Of a DNA stretch of 64,000 nt, positions 13,090 to 25,394 are shown piece after piece. The number at the start of each line of letters is the position of its first letter. Position 1 is the first letter of the stretch. Below the pieces are notes generated by a model. That model was given only the letters and a program-made list of their open reading frames with translations. It ran no database searches and was not told the origin of the DNA. The stretch is from NCBI GenBank assembly GCA_019722365.1, contig JADFUC010001641.1, positions 62,001-126,000 on the forward strand. Reading direction: 5' to 3'. Source of the DNA: Lithospermum erythrorhizon (taxonomy: Eukaryota > Streptophyta > Magnoliopsida > Boraginales > Boraginaceae). Both the position numbers and the translations under genes were made by a program.

Positions 13090-13500
13090 CTTTCTACTAA
13101 AAAGCGTCACGCTGAAGTCTCCTGCAACCATGGGTTCTTGTAGATATTGAGCAAAATTTTCTCATATCCTTCTTATTTTGAGGCATCTTCTTCCTAGGTA
13201 AGGAGCAAGATCCTCTTATCCCCAATCTCCAGTGAACACATTCCCGCCTAAGCGTACCGGTGGGGGTCGCATTCAATTTTCCCTCCTTCACCTCCATCCG
13301 CTCTCGAAATCCCCCCGGAGACGGGAAAAGGCGCTCCTCTGGTAGGTTAGCCCCTCGAGAGTCTCGTCGCTCCCCGGATCCCGTGCAAAGCGCCCACCTG
13401 GGTTCCTAGCATTGCGCCGGTTGTCCTCCATCAGCCAGCTTCCACGCCTCTTCTCGGCCCTCTTCTCGATACACGGGCCTTGGGCAGCATCCGAACTCAT
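13090..13500 (-). pseudogene. gag remnant of element B
   Basis: Two overlapping - strand frames cover this stretch. The downstream one (13,097-13,297) contains LPRKKMPQNKKDMRKFC followed by a Thr-His-Gly and RRLQRD. This resembles the gag-to-protease linker of Tat elements (K-x-P-x-x-x-x-x-K-x-K-x-C-x-F-H-x-D-x-G-H-x-T). The upstream one is Arg-rich and only presumed to be gag. Confidence 0.4.
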
Positions 13501-13559
13501 CGATTAGATAGGCTTTAGCGCTGGGTTTTTCCTTTTACCTCGGACTCCAAGCATGGGAC

Positions 13560-14320
13560 CGAATATTCTAAGATATTCCCTACATCCGAACTTGATGAAT
13601 CAAACTTAATATTTTCATGCAAGATTTATGAATAATCAAGTGCTATTTAGCTTATTCATGAATATTCGGTTAGCTCTTGAGAAATCTGTGTTAGATTCCT
13701 TAATGATTTTGTCAACTTGAAGAATTACCGCCATGAAAAGAATCTTAATTTTAGGCTACCTGGAGATGTTTTCCAGCCACCAAAGTGGTGTTTCTGCTAG
13801 CGGTTTAAAAGATTTAACTTAGAGAATTTCAAAGGTGTCCTCTGTATTTTTTCAGATGTTTTTAGGTATTTTTTGAATGAGAATGTTGATGATATTTTCA
13901 AAAATAAGGGGGGCTATTTATAGGCTTCGCTAATATTTGCTTCCGATCGGGTTTGGCGAATTTCAAAGCGGATCACGCAACTGCTGACTTTGAGGCAAAT
14001 CAACTGTTGGAAATTTGAGAATTACTTTGCCTCCAAGAAAAGAAAAGGGGCGCCAATTTTGAGGTAGGAAAAAGGTTTCAGATCTTTTTCTATGTCAAAC
14101 ACATTTTCATATTGACCCTGGACCTTTTGGAGCCTATTTCGATCCTCACAACTTCTCGAGTTTCCATTTTGAAATCACAAAATTTCGTAACTCACCTGCG
14201 GCCCTGGGGCCGATTTTAATGTGATAAAATTAAGGATTTTTAGCCTCGAACCCTAAATTTAAAGAACTATTAATTCAGGGCTATTTTCCCGGAAACCCTT
14301 GTTCGTACGAGGGTTTCACA
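13560..14320 (-). repeat. Probable 5' LTR of element B
   Basis: On the - strand the stretch begins with TGTGAAACCC (14,320). It carries a strong TATA box, CTATAAATAG, near 13,920, followed by AT-rich leader, and ends where the GC-richer gag remnant starts. The orientation agrees with element B. No partner LTR was found, so the limits are inferred. Confidence 0.5.
14292..14317. repeat. Short palindrome near the LTR start of element B
   Basis: GAAACCCT and AGGGTTTC form the arms of a 26-bp hairpin with a loop that includes TCGTACGA, itself a palindrome. It lies a few bases inside the presumed LTR terminus. Confidence 0.6.
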
Positions 14321-14693
14321 TTAAATTCTAGTACTGACGTAGTAACCCTAAATTACATGTCATTTTTTAGTGGCTCGATTTTAATTAATTTAATTAAATC
14401 ATCTTAGTCATTTTTAATTATGTTTTAATTAATTTTTAATGCTAGTATTTGTTACTTTGTTATAATAGATAAAAAGATGTCCCAAAATCTTGAAAAGGAC
14501 TCTCGTCTAATTACACTAGATAAACGGGAGCCTGATATTACATACAGAACTTTATTCATTTTGTGATAAGATGAAGGTTGTTTCCATATTAAACATGGAT
14601 GAAGTGCAAACAGCATGCATCTACTACGACATAGTATAGCACAATTATAAAAGGTGTAATAAAACATTTCATTTAGTAATTTAGATACATCAT

Positions 14694-15492
14694 TGTTAAG
14701 GAATAATTTGGTGATCATTAATAATGGTGAGGAGGGGACATTCTCAAATATGTCCCCCGCAGGTAAAAGTTAGTTCAATGATTTCATTTGATTGTTGTGT
14801 AGTTTGTGGATATCAATGTATGATAATGTCGTGTTACATCCGAAACAAGTGACACAAAGTGTCTAAGGTTGTGAAACGGATGAGAGAAAAGTCATGGATA
14901 TGATGTTAGCCAAACTCTAATATCCCATAATGGAAAACCACTAAATTTCATCTAGATGTTGCTATAAGTGTGCACATCCCACATCTAAAACTACAATATT
15001 TCATCTCTAGTCTATTCCTATATATATAGACTCCTATCTCCATCAGAAAAGGATATTAGATTTCGAGTTAAAAGACTAAAGGCTTTTAATATGGCGGCTT
15101 ATATATTAAAAAGCCTTAGCTTCAAATATTATTTCCATCACTTAACCAAAATAGGCACCCTATCTTTTCTCTAAAAGGCAAAGGGTCCTACACTACCTAA
15201 TACTACAAGCCACCTGCATAATATTTATATACCGTGGGCTTCGATGACATATTTAAATCACCATCGATGATTTCGACATTACTTCAACAATTCGACACAT
15301 CTATATTCATAGGGCTATCGCGCTGCCTGGAGAGTAACATCATCAGATTAAAGATATCCACGCCTACCGACAGCTATTCATACGTTGTCGCTAGCTTTAT
15401 TTCCTTTTAGGGCGCGGATGCAACTGATCTCCCCGCTTGCTCTAACTTAGGGTATCGAGGCCCTTCCGGCATACCTACTGGTTTGCGTTGTC
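14694..15492 (+). repeat. 5' LTR of gypsy element C
   Basis: This stretch repeats, with many small differences, at 25,824-26,507 and 31,805 to about 31,940. Shared blocks include AATAATGG...GAGGGGACATTC, ATGATTTCATTTGATTGTTG, ATATCAATGTATGATA and CTTGCTCTAACTTAGG. A TATA-like run (TATATATATAGACTCCTATC) lies near 15,020 and also in the other copy. The start at TG (14,694) is set by the matching start next to the polypurine tract of the 3' copy. The end near 15,492 is approximate. Confidence 0.75.
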
Positions 15493-16639
15493 ACCGGGAG
15501 TCACAAATGGATAGTCGAAGAAGCGCTAATCTCGATAGCCTTCTACAAGTGCTCGCTAATCGATAGATGCGCAATCGAGGAGTTTCGCTGTCGGTAAATA
15601 CGCCATCGCTTTTTGCCTTCAATACCTGGGCGCCCACCGCGGCTCGAGTTCGAAGAGCCTTGCATTTATTAGGTATCGGGTGTGTTAAGTTGGAACGCAT
15701 CTAAGTACTAAATTCGTGGACTGGATCCGATCATGAATAAAGTGTTTTGACTTCGAGATTTGATCAAATGGTTGGGAGGGAGAAAAAGGTTAGAAAGTCG
15801 TCACCCCCCGCCCAGCTACTAAAGCAGACAAATGAGGAAGAAACCCGAGGCCACCGTCCCGACGGAGATGGCACCTCCAAATAAAATTGTCCAAATCGAC
15901 ACCCGACACCCCCGAATGGGAGGAAAGTTACGCCCATCGCATTAGTAGACCCGCCTCGACTTCGCCTAAGGCTACTACCTGGGCCGGATTCTGACTATGT
16001 GAAAATTCCATCCGCCGACTAGGCCGACGAAAGTAGCAGCCAATCGGTTAACTGCTAGGGTGGTAGAAGAAAAAAGCTATGTGCTCTATCATTGGAACCA
16101 TGCATCGCATCGAACTTACTTACGAAAGTGCCTCGTGATCGGCTAAGAATGCATTCAAGGAAATGAGACAGCATCGTCTCCACGCGAAATGGGAAGTGGG
16201 AATCTCATACCCCTCCCCGTAAGGAACATGAAAATGCTAGAAGAGAGTGAACTCCGGATGGACCGATCATGTGGGACGATGGGACCCACCTGGCTATTCT
16301 AGAACTGCCTTTCTCATGACATCAAACGCTGCTGCTCCTATAATCGCAACAAACGATCCGACGTATCGTGACGAGAATAAAGTTCGAAACTACATTCAGG
16401 ATGCGCCTAGCACCTGAGTAGAAACTTGCGGTCAATTCCAAATGATGGAACCGACTCCACCGCACAAGCCGTCAAGGATTATGACTCCGGAAATGAATAA
16501 GGAATGCCGTCCTTCCAAAGTATTTAATACGGGTGTCGGGGACCCCGCTCATTGCCAAAATGTTAGAGATCCGTGTTTTGTTTCGAACACGACATTTAGT
16601 ATCAACGCCAAGCCTTCCCGACAACTCGAGGGTCGTAGG

Positions 16640-16858
16640 AGGACTCGTATGATAAGCCGCCGTTGGGCCAAATTTATAATTTTCAACAACCGGTCAATTA
16701 TTCATTCAAGCATTTCAAAGCATTTGCAGGCCACCGACTGGGTGACTTCCGCCAATATCTAACGAGGATCCGTCAAAAGAACAACGAGACTTTTGAGAGC
16801 TTTGTCGGATTCGTTCAATGTCGAAAAAGACTACAAAGGGGACAACATTTGTAAGATC
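16640..16858 (+). pseudogene. gag fragment of element C
   Basis: Two + frames together read RRWAKFIIFNNRSIIHSSISKHLQ and, after a shift, RQKNNETFESFVGF. This fits the retrotransposon Gag domain, where a F-x-x-x-F segment is followed by Q-x-x-x-E-S-L-x-x-F-x-x-R-F. It lies about 850 bp upstream of the protease. Confidence 0.5.
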
Positions 16859-17706
16859 AAGCATTAAGGACTGCTCATGGAAGGCCTGCTGACAAGTTCT
16901 CGGAAGCCTTAGCTACCAAAGATTCGACTCAAGATAACATTCTCTCTCGAAATCTTGGAAATGGCCAACGATTCTCAATACAAGAAAAAGATCTAACGAA
17001 TTCAAGAGCGGGCACAGCGGGATCGTATAGGCCCCATTGTCCCTAAGAACTAATCAGCAAAGAGGAGACCCTCATGACCGCTTGGGTTCTTACGACCAAA
17101 TTTTAAGCGGAGATTCTCACCACAACCGCCGACTGCATGTTTCCCTTCCCTTTACTAAATCCTCGGCTCTAGATTCCTCGAACACAACGAGTATATGAGA
17201 AAATCCTAATTTAATAACCAAATCCTATAAAAAAGACATCCCAACACTCGGATCGAAACCTCAGAGATTGTCGATTTCACAAAGGATCACGGCCAATTAG
17301 CTTAATCGGTGGATCAGAAGAACCCTAAAAGCGGAGGTAGACAGCTTGGTTTCTCGAGGATACCTTAAGGACTACTATCCGGGATCCGAAACGGCGATAC
17401 ATCTCGTTATTATCGCTTCAACAACAACCGCTATAACGGCAATCGAATCAAACATGGAAGAGAAATTTGCACTCCAAGGACAACCTCGTGTCCAATCGAA
17501 GGAAGCCGGTAGAACAACGCCAGTTAAGGCACGCCCGACAAAACAAGAGCCTCCCACCTACGGGTTATAAATACTATCGCCATGGGCACTGAGGTGGTGA
17601 TTCCTCGCTTTCAACGGAAGAAGGTAAAGCCAAGAAGGAAATAACGTACGGAGACCGTCCAAAAAGGTCTCGTACCTGCTTCAATGTTCAATTTTCAGAC
17701 GAAGAT

Positions 17707-17895
17707 ATGGAGAAAGTAGAGATCCCTCACGATGACCCCATAGTGATTTCAAGCTACATATCTAATTACCTTGTGAGAAGGATTCTGGTGGATACCGGAA
17801 GTAGTGCTGATATCATAACAACCCACACTTTCAACATATTGAAAAGAGAGAGCATTAAAGTCGGGAACCTACAAGAGCCCGCCAATAGGTTTTAG
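17707..17895 (+). pseudogene. Retropepsin fragment of element C
   Basis: An open frame of 62 codons carries HDDPIVISSYISNYLVRR then ILVDTGSSADI, the gypsy protease active site with intact D-T-G. The usual downstream parts of the domain are missing or shifted. It is the best-kept protease motif in the window together with that of element B. Confidence 0.8.
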
Positions 17896-18412
17896 GGGGA
17901 ATGAAAGTGGAAGCCATAGGCAAATCTGCACTCAAGTGACGCCGAGAAGTTCCCCAAACGTGCAATCCACGAGGTTGATTTTTAGCCTGACTTACCATAT
18001 TTGCATACAACGCAATATTCGCACCATCCCTCCAAAAGTTCAAGGCCGCTGGTGAGTCTCCCATATTGTCTGGGCTTCAATTTCGGCTCGGGGCGAGAGG
18101 GAATCTTGAGAAGTGAAACAAATGATGCTAAAGAGAACGCTTATTTTGAATTCGATGAAACCAGCTTGAACAAAGTCCAAGGCCGGGATCAGACGATTTG
18201 CGCGTTCTCCCTCGAATGCACTCATGAGTACTCCATCAAGGCCCAGTAGAACTAAGTTCATCTGACGACGGCGACTCAAAGTCCCTCCGAAAAGTAGGCA
18301 CAAGAAACCCAAAGCGTATAAATATGTCGGAGGTCCTGTATATCAGCATTTAAGTGCGGTACAAGATAGACACCCTCAACCCCAAGATGAAATAGAAGAA
18401 GTACCTTTTGAC

Positions 18413-18811
18413 TTGGAAAAACCGGAGAGAGTAATGAGAATCAGCTATAATATGGATGCAGAGCACCGAGAGCAGTTGATCGCTCTTCTTCGAGAGTTTG
18501 TTGATGTATTCGCTTGGCTTCCCTCAGATATGCCTGGGGTAGACACGTCTGTAGCTGTACATCGGTTGAATGTTTATCCTGAAGCGAAACCGGTAAAGCA
18601 AAAGAAGAGAAACTTTAGTCCTGAGAAGATCACGGCCATCAGGGAAGAGGTAGACAAGCTAATTGAGGGCCGGATTTATCAAATCAGATATTACCCCGAC
18701 TGGGTAGCAAATGTTTTTTGCAAAGAAGCTCGCGGCGAATGGCATGTGGCATCGACTTTTAGCTTTTACCTTAATAAAGCTTTTCTAAATATTGTTTCCT
18801 TCCCAATCTAG
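18413..18811 (+). pseudogene. Reverse transcriptase N-terminal half of element C
   Basis: A frame of 132 codons holds the pre-RT segment (LLREFVDVFAWLPSDMPGVD), KPVKQKKRNFSPE, EEVDKLIEG, YPDWVANVFCKEARGEWHV and a trace of the DFTDLNKA block (STFSFYLNKAF). These are sequential motifs of Tat-type gypsy RT. The frame ends before the catalytic YVDD region, and the continuation to 19,230 is broken into other frames. Confidence 0.85.
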
Positions 18812-19239
18812 AAAGCGCAAATCGACTTTATGAGTCGGGTTTGAATTTTTCGACTTCTCTCTCGATGCTTTCAGAGTTACTATCGATCCGATTTCGATCA
18901 AGAAGATATTGAAAGACATCTTCCATCATCGAAGTTCGGCTCTATGGCTACATCAGATACCTTTTGGTCTTAAAAAATGCCGAGCCACTTACCAACGATG
19001 ATCAATAGGCGCTCAAAGGCCAAATCGCTTAAACACGGAGATATATACGCCGAATACGCTTGTCAAAAAGAAAAAGCAAGTTGAACACCTCACGAACTCA
19101 AGGGAAACCTTTAAGAACTTGAGAAAATACAAGCAAGAAATCAACCCAAAAAGTATTCGTGTGACATCGGAAAGTTCTTAGCTAATGATGTTCTCAAAAG
19201 CGGGATAGAAATTAATCCTACCAAGATTCAAAGTAATCC

Positions 19240-19830
19240 CCTAGATACGGCTTCCAAAATTTATCAAGGAAGTTCAGAGTCTAACTGGAAAATTGGCCGC
19301 CCTCTCTCGTTTCGTATCGAAGTCGGGGGAAAGGAATTTACCATTTTTCAAAAAATTACGGGATCCAAAGAATTTTCAGTGGACAGAAGACTGTCAAAAA
19401 GCTTTCGAGGAGTTGAAAGCTTACTTCTCAAAGGGAAATGCACTGCTATCAAAGCATCTTCGCCGGGAGAGACTTTGATCATGTACATAGTCAGATCCGA
19501 TTATGCAAGAAGCTTTGTAATCGTCAAGCGCCAAGAGGATAACATTCAAGCCGGTATATTATGTGAGTCAAGTTTGGCCGCTGTGGGTCAGGAGCGTTAT
19601 CTCGACGACGAGAAATTTCCCTTCGTGTTATCAGAATCGCCTAAAGCTCAAGCCTTATTTCGAGTCACACCCAATCATTGTGTACACCGACCAACCACTG
19701 AGAACTATCTTTCGTAGTTTAATTTGTCTCGAAGAAACGGCCAAACCTGGCAGCCGAAACTTTGTTTTTCCAATGCACCGCCCAAGCAAGAACTGTGAGA
19801 GAAGAAGCTGCTCCAAAACAATAAAAATGT
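19240..19830 (+). pseudogene. RT connection and RNase H remnant of element C
   Basis: Three overlapping + frames give LAALSRFVSKSGERNLPFFK, FQWTEDCQKAFEELK, a residual V-x-x-D-Y-A, then HPIIVYTDQPLR. These are the thumb/connection and RNase H motifs (K-L-A-A-L-x-R-F, W-x-x-x-C-Q-x-A-F-x-x-L-K, V-x-T-DQPL-x) in correct order. Frameshifts separate them. Confidence 0.8.
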
Positions 19831-19849
19831 AAGTCATCTGATTACGAGA

Positions 19850-20000
19850 TTCCCTGGGTCATCCAAAGGGACGGAAGATCTAACAAAAGCGAGGAAAAGG
19901 AGCCGGAGTATCGTTATACGCGCCTCTGACGACATCCCCATATTCCATACCTCCTTAAGTTAGAATTTGAAGCTACGAACAATGATGTGTTGAGTATGGT
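19850..20000 (+). pseudogene. Second RNase H remnant of element C
   Basis: Across frames this reads PWVIQRDGRSNKS then LEFEATNN. The family motifs are W-x-L-x-V-D-G-S-S-N and L-x-F-x-A-T-N-N-E-A-E-Y. This supports placing element C in the Tat group, which carries two RNase H domains. Confidence 0.55.
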
Positions 20001-20299
20001 GCCCCTACCGCAAGGTTAATCGGGCTCTTTCAATGGCCGCAAAGAAAGCCGCGGTTCAAAGTGATTCCTGCGAAATGGGTCAATCAAGTCAACGATGAAT
20101 GCGCTTACCATGCTGGTAAAACTTCAAAGCGAAGAGGTAGACGAGTACAACAACCGCTGAAAATTCAAGAAGTCGAGTTGACCACCCACTTGAGTTCCAA
20201 CGGAGAGCGCCGGATACCAAAATCAGCCGCTGGCCTTACGAGCAAGCTATGCACCTATCGCGAGTTTAATTTGTGTCTACGAAGTACTAAATTCCTAAT

Positions 20300-21540
20300 T
20301 TACATAACAGGACCAATTGGGTTGATGAACTGATGGTTGATTACTTGACGGATGGAACACGCTTCCACCGATAAGAAGTTCAAGTTTAGGCTTCTTAGCA
20401 TAAAGTCGCTACATACGCATTTCGGTTGGCCGAGAATGGTTTTCGCCGTATACTACTCAAACGCTTAGCTCGTGATACCGGAACGAATGATCGCATGTGA
20501 TTTAAGGAGGCGGTTGTGGAAATCATGTGGCTTCGAAGATTGCTATCCCAAAATCCCAGACATTGTGATACTAATCGGCCCTGGGCGCAGAGCTGACCGT
20601 GACCGAAGCCTTGTAAGTCATTTCATAATCGGCCAAATGAGCATTCCAATAAACAAATGCCTCCCTCAACTAACCTCATCCTCCTCCATTCGCCGTTGGG
20701 AATTGACCTCCTGTCCATTTCCTCGGCCGCAATGAAACAGGAAAACCATGCATCGCCGCTATCATTATTTCACAAAATGGAAATGAGGCTAAAAGAGCTA
20801 ACAACTACCAACCGCATTTGACGTCGAAAGCTTTATTCGGGAAACAAATAATTTGCAGGTTTGGAGTTCCCGCCACGTGACTCCACCACGGAAAGCACTT
20901 CAAGGCAATCAAATAACAAATATCTTTTGAGAGGCTCTGGGGATCCATCATCAAATCGCTTGGCCAGCTACTCCTCAAGCCAACGGTCGCAGGCACATGA
21001 ACCGATCCATCCTTCAGCGGAATTCGAACCCCAAGCCAGGGAGCGCAGAGTTGGGGCTTTGGTGGATCCGCCCGGAATCTTGTGGGGCATCCGACAACAT
21101 CCCACTCGCCACCGGAAACTCCCATTTAGCCTCCTGGCATGGTACCTGGGGCGCTTCTACCTGGGCTGAGATTGGACTTCCAAGTCATGGATGTCGCCTT
21201 ACGTATCCTAATGGCCACCCACTCGCGTCCGCGAGTGAACTCCCTGATCTCATCGAGAGATAAAGAGATGGACGATACTTCCAAATCTCGCATACAAAAA
21301 ATAGCCACGATACTCATAAATGCCATGCAGCGGAGAGAATCTCCCTGTGCGGGCATTTTAGCGCCACGGAGGCGTAGTGTGTTAAAAACCGCTAAATCGC
21401 GACAAACTTAGCGAACATGGTTATCGCATTAATCGTGTAGCGAGGAACATATCCAAACACTTATGTTCTTCTCCGGAAATGGACGGCAAACCTGCAGGTT
21501 GATCGCGACACCATTCACCTTCAAGTAAGTACTATGTCTA
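20300..21540 (+). pseudogene. Integrase remnant of element C
   Basis: The start is marked by TNWVDEL with DYLTDGT, the conserved linker before integrase. Later come YHYFTKW, a trace of F-G-x-P, SYSSSQ/ATPQAN (from the Y-P-Q-x-N-G-Q-x-E block), and AEIGLPSH followed by L-x-L-I-E-R (from V-E-I-G-x-P-S-x-R ... D-L-I-E-E). All are in the usual order, but stops occur throughout and the catalytic D,D-35-E triad cannot be reconstructed by eye. Confidence 0.7.
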
Positions 21541-22334
21541 AACTATCCACCATGCCTTCAAAGACGATTTTAGAATTCCATTTTCAACAACTCAAAGAAC
21601 GCTTAAGACTTAATCTCCTCAGATTCTTTTCAATTTATGCATTTGTTTTAATAGGATTTCTATTTTGCCTTTGGAGTGAATTCCATGAGTAATAATGATA
21701 AGATAGGTTACTAGAGGTTTCCTGCATCGTTTCAAAGATATCAATGATCTACATCAACCGTCAACCAAGAGACGCCACGATGTCGCCTCTACTACGGCTT
21801 AGATTAACACATCTAAAGATGGCTATCGTGGGTGTATAAGTGAGCAAAATGAATGATGCATCACCCGAAGATATCCTAAGGCACCACAGGTAGCCTCCAA
21901 AAGACGGGCGGATATGCGACCGCAATCCTTACGACGGCTTGGGCGGCTTTTATAACCGCTCTGCAAGATAGCCAATGTGTATAAATTTACCTTTAAGCAA
22001 AATAAGTGAAATGACGCCTAAACGGCTTAGACGGGTTACCCGCCCCAACGTAGCCGGCCGGGCTGATATCACCTTACGACGCCTTAGGGATGCCTAGCCG
22101 TCTATAAAAAAATACAATCTGGTACAACTTAGAAATTTCTTACCTTTGGTTCCAAGTTGAATCTCGGTAGCCAGTGGGGGCATAAAAGAATTACTTTATA
22201 CAAGCAGATGTACAAAAAAAAAAGATATATGCTTCCCAAAATTACTATAGAAACAAAGTAAGTAGAGTAAAGACGCAACTGAGGAAAGCAATTAATTTGT
22301 TAAATACTTGTTAAATGTTAAGAAATCGGTCTAA

Positions 22335-23560
22335 TTAATGGTCCGTGTTATCTTCAGCATCCTTATCATCCTCAAGATAAAAGGCAGAGAAGTCGCTTAT
22401 TTGGATGCTCTTCCCCGATCCATCCTTACGCCAAGTGGAGAGCAACCCTCACCTTAATCTTTAAACCACCTTAACCCTCCGTGACAACTTGAACCGGCCA
22501 AAGAAGAACACTCTTCGCTCCTTCAACATAAGCACGTAACGCCTCTTTTATACCCTTCGATGTCTCAACTCATCAGCCTTCCTTCTTAATGCATCTACTG
22601 CTTCACCTAGCGTTATTTCAGCCACACCGGGAATTTTTCTCTTTAAGAGACTTTAACTCTAATCTTAAATGCTTGTCCTTCCTTGCATACCGGGTGCGAT
22701 TATCGGTGACTCGTAAAGAAGACCCTAAAATAAAAGTGGGGCCAGAATTATACAATTTATAAAAGTCAAAGACAAAAAACTTCAATCAGAAATAGATATG
22801 TGGATATTACCAAGACTCTGCGAGCAACTTTACAATCGTACACCTATAGTCGCAAGAATCCGCCTCACCACGTAAGCAGTGATCCACACAGAATTGTACA
22901 TTCCTTTCTGAAATTCTCAAAGAGCTCTATTTCTGTGGATTTCAAGAGTGACCTTCAGATGCAGTAGCCTTCCGGGTTCCACTTAGTAGGGATGTTAACC
23001 CCGTCGTACTTGCTCATCCAAACTGTGAATGTCGCCATCGTCGTAATTTTCTTCATTATTAATGCTAAAGAGGTAGGTTATGGAAACTATCAAGCGAACA
23101 TGTAAAGACTCGATGCACCCGCGAGATTTTGTATGAAAGCAAAAGTAAGAGCCTGGAGAAGGAGTAACGTTATCAACTTACACCTTGCCAACCATACATT
23201 CATGCAATTCCACTGCGAACGGTGAGTCAATCAAGGCTGACATATATTCTATCCTTGAGATCGCTTTAAAAGCGCGGTATTTTGATATGCATACGGAAAC
23301 CTCAAGTTTAATGACGCTTATCGGGCATACCAACTCGCACCACCGCTGGACCAAGAGCGGGCTCACCTTACGTACCGTACCACTCATCTCTTTAGGAAAT
23401 CTGTATGACCGGGGCCACCAAGTCTTATATAAATTTGTGCTCAGAGTCTCACGACGCCCATCTCGCAAGGACGGAAGTGCTTCTAAAGTCGCTAAAGGAC
23501 GGAAGGCTTCTATGTCTCGCCAAAGTATGTGGGCCGAAAAAACCACTTAGATATCTCTGA
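22335..23560 (-). pseudogene. Antisense reading-frame remnants in the 3' region of element C
   Basis: On the - strand, an acidic C-terminal tail (FSAFYLEDDKDAEDNTDH then stop) ends near 22,338. Upstream at 22,545-22,620 lies a coiled-coil-like stretch (LGEAVDALRRKADELRH). A - strand open frame of 122 codons lies at 23,178-23,546, with an equally long + frame over the same bases. Some Tat elements are known to carry extra genes downstream of pol, some antisense. That the three pieces form one gene is inference; I cannot name a domain. Confidence 0.35.
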
Positions 23561-24989
23561 TCACTGGCTCAACATCTTGAGTGAGAGCACCTCTAGCCGT
23601 TAATGGAGTTAGCCTGCATTCACTAGCGATTAAGTCGACAATTTCTGACGGTGATGTACCAAGAGCAAGAGTACTCAAAAAAGAACCTAAAGAACACTAC
23701 CCAAAAAGTTTCTTTTTAGAGTATTTGTTTCTTCTTCCTAGCTTGATTCTTACCAAGTTTCAAGTTCTTTGAACGGATATCTAAGCCACTAGCTAACCCT
23801 AGATGCTTCCAGTGACGTCAGCATTCAAACACTCTTATAGGTACGGCATCACGTCCTATTCAAGATCTCGTACACTATGATAGTGCCATCGCTATCCTTT
23901 ACAAGCAATGCTCGGGTCAGCTTGTCTTTTACCTGAGTCGATCACAATCGATAACTAGCATATTCACGGTCAACAAGATCGCAAGAGGCGCGGGTAGGCG
24001 TACGGGCCTCGCCCGCGACAATCCGTATCACCCGACTCTCGACCCGGCCAACATAAACCCGTGAACTCCTCTTACCGTCCCCCTCAAGCCGCAATAAACT
24101 CGATTGCGCCTGAGACCCGAATCGCGGAAATAGAAGTCTGGAGATGTATGTGAGGGTGCATCCATGGATGCGGCACTACCCGGCTTCGCCATCGGAAACC
24201 CGCCGACGGCAGTTAAGCGTACCGGAAAACAATCCACAGGCATCCACGTACGCTGCACCACCCTATTTGTCATTATCCGATTTCAGATTCGTCACGCTTG
24301 TCCCGATGACGAAACCTGGTTTCCTCACACGCTAAATTTCCGCTCTTGTCCATACCTACATTCAACAAGGAAAAACAAAAAGGTCAAAAAAAAACGATCG
24401 GGTTTTTGTGTAAAAATTAGCGAAAAGAGGCAATTCGCAAATTTGATAGAAAATACGCCGAAAAATATGGAAACATTAAGCATAAATTCCAAAGTGGCTC
24501 GAAAAAATAATCTTCAAAAAAATCCGAGAAAAAATTGTGTATAAAAATTGACCATATTTTGTAAGAAAATCAACAAAAAGCGGATTCTATTCAATGAGTC
24601 GATAGAAAATATTTACGTAAAATTTTGAAAATTTCATAACCTCAGAAGCTCAAAAAATAATTTTCAATGTAAAAAGTTCGAAAAACAATGCCGGAAAAAT
24701 TAAAATTGAATTATTTACCTTTTTGATCGCTTAGCTTATCGCATATATAATGATTTATTATTTTGTAGATTTCATGAGTTTTCAGTATTTAGTGCTTAAA
24801 ACTCAAATACGAAGTGAAAGTGAAGAAGAAAGAGGTTTCAGTTAGCCTAAACCGTTTAAAGTGTGGAACTCTAGACCTGACTAGGAAACCGATTATATCG
24901 CGGGAAATTGGTCTTTAAATTGAACTATTTTCATGATTTAAATATTTTTAAGTCTCCTACTGCCCATACACGCTCAAGCTCGGGGCTTA

Positions 24990-24992
<3 letters not shown>

Positions 24993-25056
<64 letters not shown>
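24993..25056. repeat. (AT)n microsatellite, about 32 units
   Basis: Uninterrupted alternating AT within the non-coding 3' region of element C. It is likely length-variable and can extrude as a cruciform. Confidence 0.95.
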
Positions 25057-25058
<2 letters not shown>

Positions 25059-25394
25059 GACTCTTTAAATGGTTCAGGCCAAGAAATTCAAGCAAATATT
25101 AGATTTTGACCCCAAAACCTTTGTTTTTGGCAAATTAACCACGAATTTCACTAGAAACGTGGATATCAAGAGTAGTGTTTCTTCATTAAGACCAAATACT
25201 TCATTTGGCAATATCTATGTGCTTTTGCTATCTCGACGTAGATATTAATGAATAAGCCACCCGACCGAGACAAATGGATATTACAACAATTTAATAGAAT
25301 ATCGTTTTACGGACGAGAAACCTGTGAAAGACTCAAAAATTATTTGAGCACTATGGGGATTATACATCTCAAGGGGCGATGTCTCTCTACCGAA

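Larger units (their letters stand above)
10700..14320 (-). mobile_element. Decayed Ty3/gypsy element B (Tat-like), - strand
   Basis: On the - strand, from high to low coordinates, there is a probable LTR (14,320 to about 13,560), gag C-terminal residues, protease, RT, RNase H and a second RNase H. The catalytic motif of the protease is intact, but every domain as a whole is interrupted. No integrase or 3' LTR was recognised; the element appears truncated where it meets A. B keeps clearer protein motifs than A. Confidence 0.7.

Noticed and set aside
23185..23550. A 121-codon + strand frame fully opposite a 122-codon - strand frame
   Set aside because: Both cannot be assigned by motif. The + frame shows no recognisable feature, and I favour the - strand only because of the neighbouring antisense pieces. 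The + frame is not listed as a gene.
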